Positions 33,840 to 43,011 of a stretch of DNA of 64,000 bases are shown here, in pieces (the first letter of the stretch is position 1; each line of letters opens with the position of its first letter). A model generated the notes under the pieces. The model had not been told where the DNA came from, did no database searches, and was given only the letters and a program-made list of their open reading frames with translations. The position numbers and the translations under genes were made by a program. The stretch comes from Novipirellula aureliae (GTDB taxonomy: Bacteria > Planctomycetota > Planctomycetia > Pirellulales > Pirellulaceae): contig NZ_SJPY01000004.1 in NCBI RefSeq assembly GCF_007860185.1, positions 372,001 to 436,000 on the forward strand, written 5' to 3'.

Positions 33840-34400
33840 ATGGCAAACTACAACCGAGTCGTTTTGGTAGGAAACATTACCCGAGACATTGAGCTTCGAT
33901 ACACTCCAGGCGGAATGGCGGTTGTCGACGTCGGCTTAGCAATCAGCGAGAAACGCAAATCCTCGTCTGGCGATTGGGTCGATGATACGGTTTTTGTCGA
34001 CGTGACCCTGTGGGGACGAAATGCGGAAGTCGCTAGCGAGTATTTAGGAAAAGGCTCTTCTGTCCTGATTGAGGGCAGGCTAAAGTACGACACCTGGGAA
34101 GCCGATGGGCAAAAACGTAGTAAGTTGAGAGTGGTTGGCGAGAAGATTCAATTTCTCGGCAGCCCAAAAGGAAGTCATCCGAGCGGCGGAACCGTTCGAA
34201 GTGATGCACCAAAGGGAACGCAGCAATCCAGTTCCCCGAATGCAGGTCCTTCCGAAGCAAGCAAGAACAAACCACCCGTCGCTGATCCAAGCGGCGAATC
34301 CTCGTCAACGAGTCCCCCTCATTCCAGTCCTCCTGGCGTTCGGGAAGCTCAACCGACAGGTGACGGTCCCGGTTATGGCGACCCCGAAATTCCGTTTTAG
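33840..34400 (+). CDS. ssb: Single-stranded DNA-binding protein
   Basis: A 186-residue SSB. The OB fold occupies about residues 1-110, beginning MANYNRVVLVGNITRDIEL and containing FVDVTLWGRNAEVASEYLGKG. A Pro/Ser-rich disordered linker follows, and the protein ends DPEIPF, the variant of the acidic DDDIPF tip that docks partners such as RecJ, PriA or DNA polymerase subunits. It coats single-stranded DNA in replication and repair. It lies between rpsF and rplI in the same transcript. Confidence 0.95.
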   Translation: MANYNRVVLVGNITRDIELRYTPGGMAVVDVGLAISEKRKSSSGDWVDDTVFVDVTLWGRNAEVASEYLGKGSSVLIEGRLKYDTWEADGQKRSKLRVVGEKIQFLGSPKGSHPSGGTVRSDAPKGTQQSSSPNAGPSEASKNKPPVADPSGESSSTSPPHSSPPGVREAQPTGDGPGYGDPEIPF

Positions 34401-34480
34401 TGTCGACATGCGAAGCGGATCGATTTAATTCACAACCAAACCATCATTCATATTTACAGAACAAAAACTCGAGTATTTTG

Positions 34481-35020
34481 ATGCCGAAACCAAAAACAGC
34501 AACCGGCCGAAAGTTCAAACGACCTTACAAGCGTTTGCCTAAAGGGCCAAACGGTGGTATTCAGCTCCTGCTGATCCACAACGTTGAAAACCTGGGCAAA
34601 CAGGGCGACATCGTCGAAGTACGTTCGGGTTACGCATTGAATTACTTGATGCCGCAAGGGTTGGCGACATTGGCAACCGACCACCATGCTCGCATGGTCG
34701 AGAAGCATCGTGAAAAACTTCGCGAAATCGAACTCGAGCGACTCAAGAGTTACCGTGATTTGGCAGACGAACTTGGCAAGCAATCGATCACGATCGAAGC
34801 GAACGCCAACGACGAAGGTCACCTTTATGGCAGCGTCACGGCACACGAGATCGTCGATGCACTCAAGGGTGCGGGCTTCACTTTGGCTCAAGACCAAATT
34901 CGTCTCGACGGACCGCTCAAGGAACTTGGACTTTACACCGTCAAAGTGCACCTGCATGGCGAGGTCGACGCTAGCTTGAAGGTTTGGGTTGTACCAACCG
35001 TTGTCACCGAAGAAGCATAG
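34481..35020 (+). CDS. rplI: 50S ribosomal protein L9, N-terminally extended
   Basis: A 179-residue bL9 starting at ATG 34481. The N-terminal domain reads IQLLLIHNVENLGKQGDIVE, then VRSGYALNYLMPQGLA, and a long helix plus C-terminal domain follow (SVTAHEIVDALKGAG). Compared with normal bL9, which begins directly with MKVILL, about 26 basic residues (MPKPKTATGRKFKRPYKRLP and onward) precede the fold. A Shine-Dalgarno is not obvious. An even longer version from 34400 would overlap the ssb stop and is less likely. Confidence 0.93.
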   Translation: MPKPKTATGRKFKRPYKRLPKGPNGGIQLLLIHNVENLGKQGDIVEVRSGYALNYLMPQGLATLATDHHARMVEKHREKLREIELERLKSYRDLADELGKQSITIEANANDEGHLYGSVTAHEIVDALKGAGFTLAQDQIRLDGPLKELGLYTVKVHLHGEVDASLKVWVVPTVVTEEA

Positions 35021-35051
35021 CTGGCAATCCACTGCGATTGAGAAGACAACG

Positions 35052-35135
35052 GGGCTGTGGCGGAACTGGCAGACGCGCTGGATTTAGGATCCAGTTCCTT
35101 TACTGGAGTGCAGGTTCGATTCCTGTCAGCCCTAT
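35052..35135 (+). tRNA. tRNA-Leu (UAG)
   Basis: An 84-base type II tRNA with an extended variable arm. The acceptor arms GGGGCTG and CAGCCCT pair with one G-U pair at the end; the anticodon stem CTGGA/TCCAG holds the loop TTTAGGA with anticodon TAG, and the T arm is GCAGGTTCGATTCCTGT. CCA is not encoded. It lies 31 bases after rplI and before a terminator, so it may be part of the ribosomal-protein transcript. Confidence 0.96.
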
Positions 35136-35149
35136 TGGTTCACATCGAA

Positions 35150-35185
35150 GCACCCAGATCCAATTGGATCTGGGTGCTTTTTTCT
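35150..35185 (+). terminator. Rho-independent terminator after tRNA-Leu
   Basis: A perfect 30-base palindrome (35150-35179) centred on CCAATTGG, with arms AGCACCCAGATCC and GGATCTGGGTGCT, is followed by a run of T (TTTTTT). This is a strong intrinsic terminator and should end the transcript of the rplY-tRNA-Leu run. Confidence 0.9.
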
Positions 35186-35277
35186 GTAGTGTGGTGTCAA
35201 AGTCCGTAACCTCTGGATAAGATCACTTTAAGCTCCTTAACGGGGCGTTGTCATTTTCTAACCAAAAATCAATCGAG

Positions 35278-36138
35278 ATGAATCAAATGTCGGAAGCCAC
35301 TGCCAAACCAGTCGTCAACGGTCGCATCAAGCAATCGATGGCGTTTTGGTCATTCAACGTCGCAGGTGAGAAATGGGACTTGCAACAGCAGTGCGATGTT
35401 GCGAAGAAACTCGGTATCACGAGTATCGAAGTTCTTGAGCCCGAAGACTTCCCTACGTTGAAAAAGAATGGCCTTGTCTGCGCATTGACGAGCAACGGAA
35501 TGCCTGGCGCTCCCTTTGTGAAAGGTCTCAATAACCTGGCCTACCACGACGAAATCATCACGCGAACGAAGGCCGCGATCGATGCCAGCGAAATCGCTGG
35601 ATTTCCCAACGTGATCGCCTTCACCGGTTACAAATGGCGAGATGCCGAAGATCCATCGAGCGGTGAAATCTCATTCGAGGAAGGCGCCAAAAACTGTGTG
35701 GCCGGGTTAAAGACGCTGGCCACTCATGCCGAGAAAGCGGGGGTTACCATTTGTCTTGAAATGCTAAATACTCGCGATGATACGCATCCGATGAAAGGAC
35801 ACCCCGGCTACCAAGGTGACGATATGGACGATGTGGCCGATATCATCAAGCAGGTCGGATCCCCCCAAGTCAAACTACTGTTCGATATCTACCATGTTCA
35901 AGTGATGAACGGTGATGTGATTCGACGTATCAAGCAATACGCTGACTTGATCGGCCATGTTCACGTCGCAGGTAACCCAGGCCGCTGTGAAATCGACGAC
36001 TCTCAAGAGATCAATTTCCCGGGATGCATGAAGGCACTTCTCGATATCGGTTACGATGGTTTCGTCGGGCAAGAGTACATCCCGACGCGCGATGCGATGG
36101 AAGGACTGACCGAAGCCGTGAAGCTGTGTGACGTGTAA
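35278..36138 (+). CDS. Hydroxypyruvate isomerase-like TIM-barrel protein
   Basis: A 286-residue sugar-phosphate isomerase/epimerase-type (AP endonuclease 2 family) TIM barrel of the Hyi branch. The catalytic glutamates are visible in ICLEMLNTR and VGQEYIPTRD, and metal-binding positions in LLFDIYHVQVMNGD and HVHVAGNPGR. Hyi interconverts hydroxypyruvate and tartronate semialdehyde; other substrates are possible within the family. ATG 35278 and 35287 are candidate starts; the frame opens at a TTG at 35248 but adds only ten residues. It is followed, about 75 bases on, by the MfnF-like gene. Confidence 0.85.
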   Translation: MNQMSEATAKPVVNGRIKQSMAFWSFNVAGEKWDLQQQCDVAKKLGITSIEVLEPEDFPTLKKNGLVCALTSNGMPGAPFVKGLNNLAYHDEIITRTKAAIDASEIAGFPNVIAFTGYKWRDAEDPSSGEISFEEGAKNCVAGLKTLATHAEKAGVTICLEMLNTRDDTHPMKGHPGYQGDDMDDVADIIKQVGSPQVKLLFDIYHVQVMNGDVIRRIKQYADLIGHVHVAGNPGRCEIDDSQEINFPGCMKALLDIGYDGFVGQEYIPTRDAMEGLTEAVKLCDV

Positions 36139-36213
36139 CAAATAGGTGTCTTATGCCTAAAGGCGAGGAGATGCCGCCCTTCGGGCTATAGAAACCCAGC
36201 TTACAGGGCAGCG

Positions 36214-37212
36214 ATGAAAACGGTACTAGGAATTGACATTGGCGGTGCGAACTTGAAGTTTGCCGATACCAACCGCCATTCATTGGCGGTAGAGTTTCCG
36301 CTTTGGGAACACCCCGCTGAGTTGGCTTCTCGGTTAGCTGAAGCGATCGGCCATTTTAAACGCCCTGATGCGATCGCCGTCGTCATGACGGGCGAGCTCG
36401 CCGATTGCTTTGTCGATCGGGAACAGGGGGTAAAGCATATCGTCGAGCATGCTCGCGTCGCTGCAAAGCAGTGCAACGTGGACCGCTGCTATTTCTATGC
36501 GACGGATCATCATTTCCGGGAAGAGATTCGCTTCCATGTCGATGCGGACCGGTTAGCGGCCGCAAATTGGCACGCTCTCGCACGGTTCGTCGCCGTGCAG
36601 GTTTGCCCCAACGGTTTGCTCGTCGATATTGGATCGACGACGACCGATGTGATTCCCTTGCATGATGGCCGTATCGCAACCCTTGCGATGACGGACTTTG
36701 AGCGGCTTTGCGAAGGATCGTTGGTCTACGTGGGCTGTCGTCGAACACCGGTTTGTGCGATTTGCGAATCGCTATCGTTCGAAGGCAAGCAGGTGCCGCT
36801 GATGAACGAGGTCTTTGCGACGATCGATGACGCCCGGATCCTGTTGGGCTCGCAGCCTGAAGCACCCGCAGACTGCGAAAGTGCGGATGGAAAACCACGT
36901 GCCATCAGCTACGCTGCGAATCGCATCGCCCGCACGATCGGGCTCGATCGGCGCAGTGTCTCCGTGCAGCAGGCGATTGGACTGGCCGAACAAGTGGTCG
37001 CATCAGCGAAGAGACGAATCGCCGAACCGATAACGCAATGGGCCAAAGCTCATCGCAGGATCCAGAAAACCATCGTTCTAAGCGGGCATGGAAATGACTT
37101 ATTGTCGCTACCACGGGAATCGCAGGTGATCTCGCTATCGCAACTTTGGGGACCGTCACTGTCACGCTGCGCCCCCGCCTATGCGGTCGCCCAGTTGTTT
37201 GTCGAGCGATAG
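36214..37212 (+). CDS. H4MPT-linked C1 transfer pathway protein (MfnF-like, ASKHA fold)
   Basis: A 332-residue protein of the hydantoinase/oxoprolinase-like ASKHA superfamily, the TIGR03123 type named after its linkage to tetrahydromethanopterin C1 genes. It begins KTVLGIDIGGANLKFAD, an ATP-binding phosphate loop, has VMTGELADCF near residue 57, a second phosphate motif LLVDIGSTTTDVIPL near 138-152, and GCRRTPVCAICESL. In archaea the MfnF homologue joins the two halves of the methanofuran core, so here it may make a methanofuran- or H4MPT-type cofactor. Planctomycetes are known to have H4MPT C1 genes; no other such gene is in this window. Confidence 0.75.
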   Translation: MKTVLGIDIGGANLKFADTNRHSLAVEFPLWEHPAELASRLAEAIGHFKRPDAIAVVMTGELADCFVDREQGVKHIVEHARVAAKQCNVDRCYFYATDHHFREEIRFHVDADRLAAANWHALARFVAVQVCPNGLLVDIGSTTTDVIPLHDGRIATLAMTDFERLCEGSLVYVGCRRTPVCAICESLSFEGKQVPLMNEVFATIDDARILLGSQPEAPADCESADGKPRAISYAANRIARTIGLDRRSVSVQQAIGLAEQVVASAKRRIAEPITQWAKAHRRIQKTIVLSGHGNDLLSLPRESQVISLSQLWGPSLSRCAPAYAVAQLFVER

Positions 37213-37270
37213 AAAGAAATGTCCTGGAGTGGATCTCGTCGTTAGATGCTATTTCGCATCAAGGGTCGCC

Positions 37271-38077
37271 TTAAGCTAACCCCATCGCCAAAGCCACGCC
37301 GATCAATACGCCGCCGATAATGCCCATCATGATGGAAGTAAGGAGATACTTCCATGTATCGCGTGGGTATTGATAAACGAAATAGAACACATAGAAGGGG
37401 ACGAGCCACACCAACAGTCCTGTAACCACATCCTTTTGGAACGCTCGGACGAGCAACATTAAGCTGGCACCTGAACTGATCACCGTGCATGTCGCCCCCG
37501 CTAAAAGGACAAAGGTGGCGATCGGATTGAAGTTACCACCTTGCTCACTGCGAGCAACATTGATGGCGATCACGGCGATTAAAGTCGATCCGACGAGCAA
37601 GACCAAGACGAGCCCGAGCATCCACCACGGCATCCCCGCTTTACTAAGCATCTTGTCTTGCATCTCTTGTGATTTTGCCAAATCTTCGGATGCTTTTTGG
37701 AGTGCCAGTGTACCGTGGCTAATATCAATACCCTTTACTTTGAATCCTTCGAGGCGTTCACCCGTTTGCAAATTGAAGCCACACTTTGTGCATAGGACGG
37801 CGCCCGCTTTTATATCACCACGACAAGCCGGACAAATCGCTTCGACTTTTTGATTGAATCCTTCTTCATTGAAAAGGTCTTCCAAACTGTCGCCGTCAAA
37901 CGATGAAGCGGCTCGCGCAGGGGGGCGTGCCGGTGCCGTTGCCGGAGCCGCTGCCTGCGGTTTACCCGCGGGGACTTTGAGCACTTTGCCACAGCCTGGG
38001 CATTTGACGGCTTTACCTGCTAAAGAGTCAGGAACGTTTAGGTTTTTGCCGCACTGGCATTTCAGACGAACAGGCAT
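37271..38077 (-). CDS. Zinc-ribbon membrane protein, 268 aa
   Basis: A 268-residue protein with two zinc-ribbon-like modules. The first begins CQCGKNLNVPDSLAGKAVKC and continues with PGCG (about 7-30); after an Ala/Pro linker the second has ICPACRGDIKAGAVLCTKCG (about 82-101). Four hydrophobic segments (about 150-172, 185-208, 218-237 and 245-266) make up the C-terminal half. The layout, with N-terminal ribbons and C-terminal helices, is common in planctomycetes. Function is unknown; a role in membrane stress sensing or protein sorting is only a guess. It converges on the MfnF-like gene. Confidence 0.75.
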   Translation of the reverse strand: MPVRLKCQCGKNLNVPDSLAGKAVKCPGCGKVLKVPAGKPQAAAPATAPARPPARAASSFDGDSLEDLFNEEGFNQKVEAICPACRGDIKAGAVLCTKCGFNLQTGERLEGFKVKGIDISHGTLALQKASEDLAKSQEMQDKMLSKAGMPWWMLGLVLVLLVGSTLIAVIAINVARSEQGGNFNPIATFVLLAGATCTVISSGASLMLLVRAFQKDVVTGLLVWLVPFYVFYFVYQYPRDTWKYLLTSIMMGIIGGVLIGVALAMGLA

Positions 38078-38169
38078 AAGGCAAGAATTGACAAATCGAG
38101 GTGATCGGGAAAGACGATATTATAATCAAAAGTGAAATTGCCGCAGCCGCAGCGGGACGTTGATGTTAC

Positions 38170-38332
38170 GACTGATTGCGAAACCACCTCCCCCAAACCC
38201 CGTTTGGGCGAGGTGGTTGTTTTGTATGTTTTGCGCTTCCCCAAGCTTCGCTTGAGGGAGGTTGTATGTTGTTAGCCATGTTGCACTGAAAAGCGGCACG
38301 ACCTCTGCGCCGGGGGAGGTGCAAGAAGCGTA
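38170..38332. repeat. ACCACCTC-type dispersed repeat, copy 1
   Basis: A segment beginning GCGAAACCACCTCCCCCAAA, containing CGTTTGGGCGAGGTGGTT and later a GCGCCGGGGGAGGTGC block. A related segment with the same start and a matching GCGCCGGGGGGAGGTTG end lies at 41638-41820. Both flank the valS gene. The arms CCACCTC and GAGGTGG can pair. Confidence 0.6.
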
Positions 38333-38371
38333 AACGCTTGTGAAACAAGCACTCAAAAACTGTAGGGCAAG

Positions 38372-41300
38372 CTACAGTTCTTTCTTTTTGAGACGCTCGA
38401 GGTCACGTTGTACCGATTCGAGTTGGGCCTTTAGTTCCTGCAGCGATTCTCGCTCCTTCGCGACCACTTCTTCGGGCGCCCGGGAGACAAAATTTTCGTT
38501 CGACAGTTTTTGCTGCTTGCCTACCATCTGCTTGCCGAGTTGGTCGATCAGTTTTTCGAGCCTAGCCACTTCCGCTTTCACATCGATGAACTTTTCCAAG
38601 TCGACGTGAACTTCCATTTCAAAAGCTGGCAACGCCAACGGCGCATCGATTTCAAACGGCTTGACCGCTTGGCCAAGTTCGACGACTTCGGCACCAGCCA
38701 ACCCTACGAAGTAGTTTCGCATGGGACGGAGCATCCTTTCACTCGATTCACTGCAGCGAATTGACACAGGCACGGTTTCCTTCGGTGCGATATTTTGGCT
38801 CGCTCGGATTTTTCGAATCGCAACCACGACCTCTTGAAATTCATTGAACTGTTGCTCGATCGCTTCGTCATGAAGTGACGCGTCCGCTTCGGGCCATGGT
38901 GCCGTCATGACAAAGCGAGGTGCTTTGGCGGGAGTAGCAAGCCCACGCACTGGAGCCGCTTCGTTCAAGAAACCCCAGATCGATTCGGTGACAAACGGCA
39001 TGATTGGGTGCAGTAACCGAAGCAGTGTATCGAGTCCATAGGCGATGACGGACTGTGTCACTCCGCGAAGCGACTCGTCGGCCAAACGCGGTTTGGCGAT
39101 TTCGATATAGAAGCTACAGAATTCGTTCCAGGCAAAATCGTAAAGGATTCGTGAGGCTTCGGCGAAACGATAATGTTCGACAGCATCGGTCACGTCTCGT
39201 GTAACGGTCGACAATCGACTCAGTAGCCATCGATCTTCCAACGGCAAATTTCCTACGACGAGCGGCTGCGGCTTGTAGCCGTCAAAATTCATCAGCGCAA
39301 AACGGGCTGCATTCCACAGTTTATTAACAAAGTTTCGTGCGGTTTCAAACTTTTCGCTCACCACGGCCGCTTTCGGCAATGCCTTATCCGCTTCGGTTTC
39401 CGCCCACTGGGTTGAGAAACTTTTCTTGCAAGCAGGGCATTCGACGACGGGCAAGGATTGGTTCTTTTTGGTTTGATCGATCAGCTTTTCGCAATGCGGG
39501 CATTCGTATTGAACCGGCATCCGCACGTCTTGCGTTTCCGTCGCCAAGCGGGCCAGACCGAACCGCAGTGAATCGGGGCCGAACTTGTCGATCACATCGT
39601 TAGGATCGACTCCGTTCCCCTTGCTCTTGCTCATCCCTTCTCCATTGCCATCCAGAATCTTTGGATGGATAAAGACCTCATGAAACGGGATTTCACCAAT
39701 ATTGTTGAGCCCCATCAACACCATTCGTGCTACCCACAAAGTGATGATATCACGCGAGGTAATCAGAGTGCTGGTTGGATAAAAATACTCAAGCTCCGCC
39801 GTCTTTTCCGGCCACCCAAGAGTGCTATGCGGCCACAATGCGGATGAGAACCATGTGTCGAGGACATCCTCATCACGCACCAAGCCAAGCGTTTGAACCT
39901 TCGCTTCAAGCTTCACATCGTCATCGCGAAGACAAACAAAAATGGAATAGGTTCCCGCATCATCGGGATCGATTCGTTGAGAGATCTTTCCAGAAGTGTA
40001 TTCAGGAAAATCTTTCAGTTTTTGCTCGATCTCCTTCGCCTCGGATTCACGGATTCCACCTTTCGACCAGATCGGAATTTGGTGTCCCCACCATAATTGC
40101 CGACTGACCGGCCAATCCCGTTTCTCGCTTAGCCAATCCATATACCCTTTGCGGTATCGCTCGGGGAAAATCTTCACACGTTCATCGGCGACAGCGTCCA
40201 TCGCGGACTGAGCCAATTCGTCCATCGCGACGAACCATTGATCGGCTAGGTACGGTTCGATCGGCGTTTTGCTGCGGTCACTCAGTGGCAATTCGATCTC
40301 ACGGTCTTCGATATCGCCAAGAAGTCCCGCCGACTCTAAATCGGCGACGACGGCTTTACGAGATGCGGGAATCGTCATCCCTTCGTAGGCACCCGCTTCG
40401 CAGTTAAGCGTCCCATCCGGATTCAAAATATTGATCATCGGTAAATCGGCACGTTTACCGACCTCGTAATCGTTCGGATCGTGGGCAGGGGTGATCTTTA
40501 CCGCACCGGTCCCCATTTCTGGCTTGGCCCACTGGTCGGCGATGAGCGGGATCTCACGCTTTAAAAGTGGCAGGACCAACTTGCGGCCATCGATCGCCAT
40601 GTCACGCAACTTGACAAGTAGCGGCAGCATCTCCCTTCGCCGTGTGCGAAGTGCCTCGAGTTGCTTATTCAGTTCGACCTTCTCACCTTCGCTGGCGGAC
40701 TTTAGCTTTTCGTCCAGCTCCGATTCAGCTACTTGGAACGCTTTTTCAGGATCGGGATGGACGGCAACGGCGGTATCGCCGAGCATCGTTTCCGGCCGAG
40801 TGGTGGCAATTTCAACTTGCGTCGGTTCGCCCGGTTGGGGGTCAATCACTGGGTAGAAAACATGCCAAAAATGTCCCTTCTTCGTTTCGCTAAACACCTC
40901 ATCATCGCTGACGGCCGTCTGCAAAAACGTGTCCCAATTGACCAACCGCTTGCCACGGTAGATTCGTTGTTTATTGAACAGATCGAAAAAGGTAGCTCGG
41001 ACCGCAGCAGCACAAACATCATCAAGTGTAAATCGCAGACGATCCCAATCACACGAACACCCCATCCGTTTGAGTTGGTCGATGATTCGTGTTTCGTATT
41101 GGGCCTTCCAATCCCAAATCCGTTTGACCAACGCTTCGCGTCCGAGGTCGTGCCGCGACTTGTTCTCGTTTTGCTGGAGTCGTTTTTCCACGACCGCCTG
41201 TGTGGCGATCCCCGCATGATCGGTGCCAGGCATCCACAAGGTTTCGAATCCCTGCATCCGTTTGGTTCGAATCATGATGTCTTGCAGCGTATTGTTCAAA

Positions 41301-41464
41301 CCGTGGCCGAGGTGCAACGCACCGGTCACGTTGGGTGGCGGAATTACGATCGAGTAGGGTTTACGGGCGGGGTTCGGCTCTGCATGGGCACAGCCCGCTT
41401 TTTCCCAAGCCTCAGCAATTTCAGCAGCGGCCACGGTGTGATCGAATCGAGTCGGAATCGTCAT
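38372..41464 (-). CDS. valS: Valyl-tRNA synthetase
   Basis: A 1030-residue class Ia synthetase charging tRNA-Val. The ATP-binding HIGH motif appears as PPPNVTGALHLGHGLNNT near residue 45, KMSKS as GMSKSKGNG, and the editing domain lies between. An inserted zinc ribbon with two CxxC pairs (YECPHCEKL, VVECPACKKSF) lies between KMSKS and the anticodon-binding region (FVNKLWNAARFAL). A C-terminal coiled coil, typical of ValRS, ends the protein (VARLEKLIDQLGKQMV). The length fits the larger bacterial ValRS forms. A repeat-rich region of about 1.5 kb precedes its start. Confidence 0.96.
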   Translation of the reverse strand: MTIPTRFDHTVAAAEIAEAWEKAGCAHAEPNPARKPYSIVIPPPNVTGALHLGHGLNNTLQDIMIRTKRMQGFETLWMPGTDHAGIATQAVVEKRLQQNENKSRHDLGREALVKRIWDWKAQYETRIIDQLKRMGCSCDWDRLRFTLDDVCAAAVRATFFDLFNKQRIYRGKRLVNWDTFLQTAVSDDEVFSETKKGHFWHVFYPVIDPQPGEPTQVEIATTRPETMLGDTAVAVHPDPEKAFQVAESELDEKLKSASEGEKVELNKQLEALRTRRREMLPLLVKLRDMAIDGRKLVLPLLKREIPLIADQWAKPEMGTGAVKITPAHDPNDYEVGKRADLPMINILNPDGTLNCEAGAYEGMTIPASRKAVVADLESAGLLGDIEDREIELPLSDRSKTPIEPYLADQWFVAMDELAQSAMDAVADERVKIFPERYRKGYMDWLSEKRDWPVSRQLWWGHQIPIWSKGGIRESEAKEIEQKLKDFPEYTSGKISQRIDPDDAGTYSIFVCLRDDDVKLEAKVQTLGLVRDEDVLDTWFSSALWPHSTLGWPEKTAELEYFYPTSTLITSRDIITLWVARMVLMGLNNIGEIPFHEVFIHPKILDGNGEGMSKSKGNGVDPNDVIDKFGPDSLRFGLARLATETQDVRMPVQYECPHCEKLIDQTKKNQSLPVVECPACKKSFSTQWAETEADKALPKAAVVSEKFETARNFVNKLWNAARFALMNFDGYKPQPLVVGNLPLEDRWLLSRLSTVTRDVTDAVEHYRFAEASRILYDFAWNEFCSFYIEIAKPRLADESLRGVTQSVIAYGLDTLLRLLHPIMPFVTESIWGFLNEAAPVRGLATPAKAPRFVMTAPWPEADASLHDEAIEQQFNEFQEVVVAIRKIRASQNIAPKETVPVSIRCSESSERMLRPMRNYFVGLAGAEVVELGQAVKPFEIDAPLALPAFEMEVHVDLEKFIDVKAEVARLEKLIDQLGKQMVGKQQKLSNENFVSRAPEEVVAKERESLQELKAQLESVQRDLERLKKKEL

Positions 41465-42215
41465 GATTATCAGCTATATCGGTTAACGGTCAAAAATCGA
41501 AATTTGGCTAAGAGGTGATGCCTAAAAGATTACCGATTTTTGGGGAAATAGGCTATCGGAGGTCCCCAACCCTTGTTCCCAGCCTCCCATCTCCCGAACC
41601 CAGCCGTCGTGCCGTTTTTTACTCCAGCCAAGTCAACAGCGAAACCACCTCTCCCAAACTCCGTTCGGGAGGGGGCAATCGGAAGAGTGTGGAATAAGGA
41701 ATGAGGGATGATTACGTTACTGTTTTCACTCTTCAAGCTTCGGCAAGCCCCCCTCCCTCGCGAATGCCTTAAGGGCGTCACTCGACCTCCCCCGGCTGCG
41801 CCGGGGGGAGGTTGTTTCGCTCCGAAATACAATCGATGTCCCGAGAGCTAAGCGACATGGTGGCGAAGCCGTCTTGAGAAGTCATTGTGCGATTTATGGC
41901 ACACGACTCATGGCTCAAGCGCCTACCCCGGATTATTCACGAGCGTTCTGATTTGAGAACGTTTGAAAAGAATTTGGGTGAGATTCGCAGGGGTGGGTGC
42001 TTTGGTGCTCGATCCGCGCGGACCGCCCCCTTACCCCCATTCAGAATTTCGTCTCGCCTCTGGCAGATTTAGGCACTGTTGAGGTCGGGCCGACAATACG
42101 TTCCTGATCGCTCAACCGAACGATATACTTTTTCTGCATGGGATACCTCCGTGTTCCCAATAGTATGACTCAAACAAAGATCTGAGCCAATCCTAATTCC
42201 TAGATGTAACGCAGC
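41465..42215. other. Intergenic region upstream of valS
   Basis: The 750-bp stretch holds the second ACCACCTC-type repeat copy (41638-41820), with its GGCTGCGCCGGGGGGAGG end, and otherwise non-repetitive sequence. An open frame at 41887-42072 has no codon bias or motif and is not accepted as a gene. The valS promoter should lie near 41465-41600. Confidence 0.55.
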
Positions 42216-42957
42216 ACTAGCCTGCGAGGAATAAACCTGAATGACAGGCTGGAAGCCTATCCCACGGGTGTGTGGATTTTGAGCAGAGTGGCGTAGGCTT
42301 CTAGCCTGCGAGGAATGGACTTGAACGACAGGCTGGAAGCCTATCCCACGGGTGTGTGGATTTTGAGCAGAGTGGCGTAGGCTTCTAGCCTGCGAGGAAT
42401 AAACTTGAATGACAGGCTGGAAGCCTATCCCACGGGTGTGTGGCTTTTGAGCAGAGTGGCGTAGGCTTCTAGCCTGCGAGGAATGAACTTGAATGACAGG
42501 CTGGAAGCCTATCCCACGGGTGTTTGGCTTTTGAGCGGAGTGGCGTAGGCTTCTAGCCTGCGAGGAATGAACTTGAATGACAGGCTGGAAGCCTATCCCA
42601 CGGGTGTTTGGCTTTTGAGCGGAGTGGCGTAGGCTTCTAGCCTGCGAGGAATCGATTTGAAATGACAGGCTGGAAGCCTATCCCACGAGTGTGTGGGTTT
42701 TGAGCGGAGTGGCGTAGGCTTCTAGCCTACGAGGAATCAATTTGAATGACAGGCTGGAAGCCTATCCCACGGGTGTGTGGATTTTGAGCAGAGTGGCGTA
42801 GGCTTCTAGCCTGCGAGGAATAAACCTGAATGACAGGCTGGAAGCCTATCCCACGGGTGTGTGGCTTTTGAGCAGTGTGGCGTAGGCTTCTAGCCTGCGA
42901 GGAATCGATTTGAAATGACAGGCTGGAAGCCTATCCCACGGGTGTGTGGATTTTGAG
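42216..42957. repeat. Nine-unit 84-bp tandem array of hairpin-forming repeats
   Basis: Nine units of 84-85 bp start with GACAGGCTGGAAGCC at 42243, 42327, 42411, 42495, 42579, 42664, 42748, 42832 and 42917. The first is preceded by a partial unit and the last is incomplete. Each unit has two complementary arms, AGGCTGGAAGCCTATCCCAC and GTGGCGTAGGCTTCTAGCCT, of about 20 bp, so each makes a long imperfect hairpin. Units differ by a few bases. It is not a CRISPR array: the spacing is constant and there are no unique spacers. The same arms occur singly near 29331-29404. Confidence 0.95.
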
Positions 42958-43011
42958 CAGACGGTTGTTTGCTGAATCACGTAAAACATTTGCGGACCTT
43001 TGCTCGGAACC

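Noticed and set aside
42216-42957. CRISPR array
   Set aside because: The spacing of 84-85 bp is constant, but the whole unit is conserved, so there are no unique spacers, and no cas gene is present.
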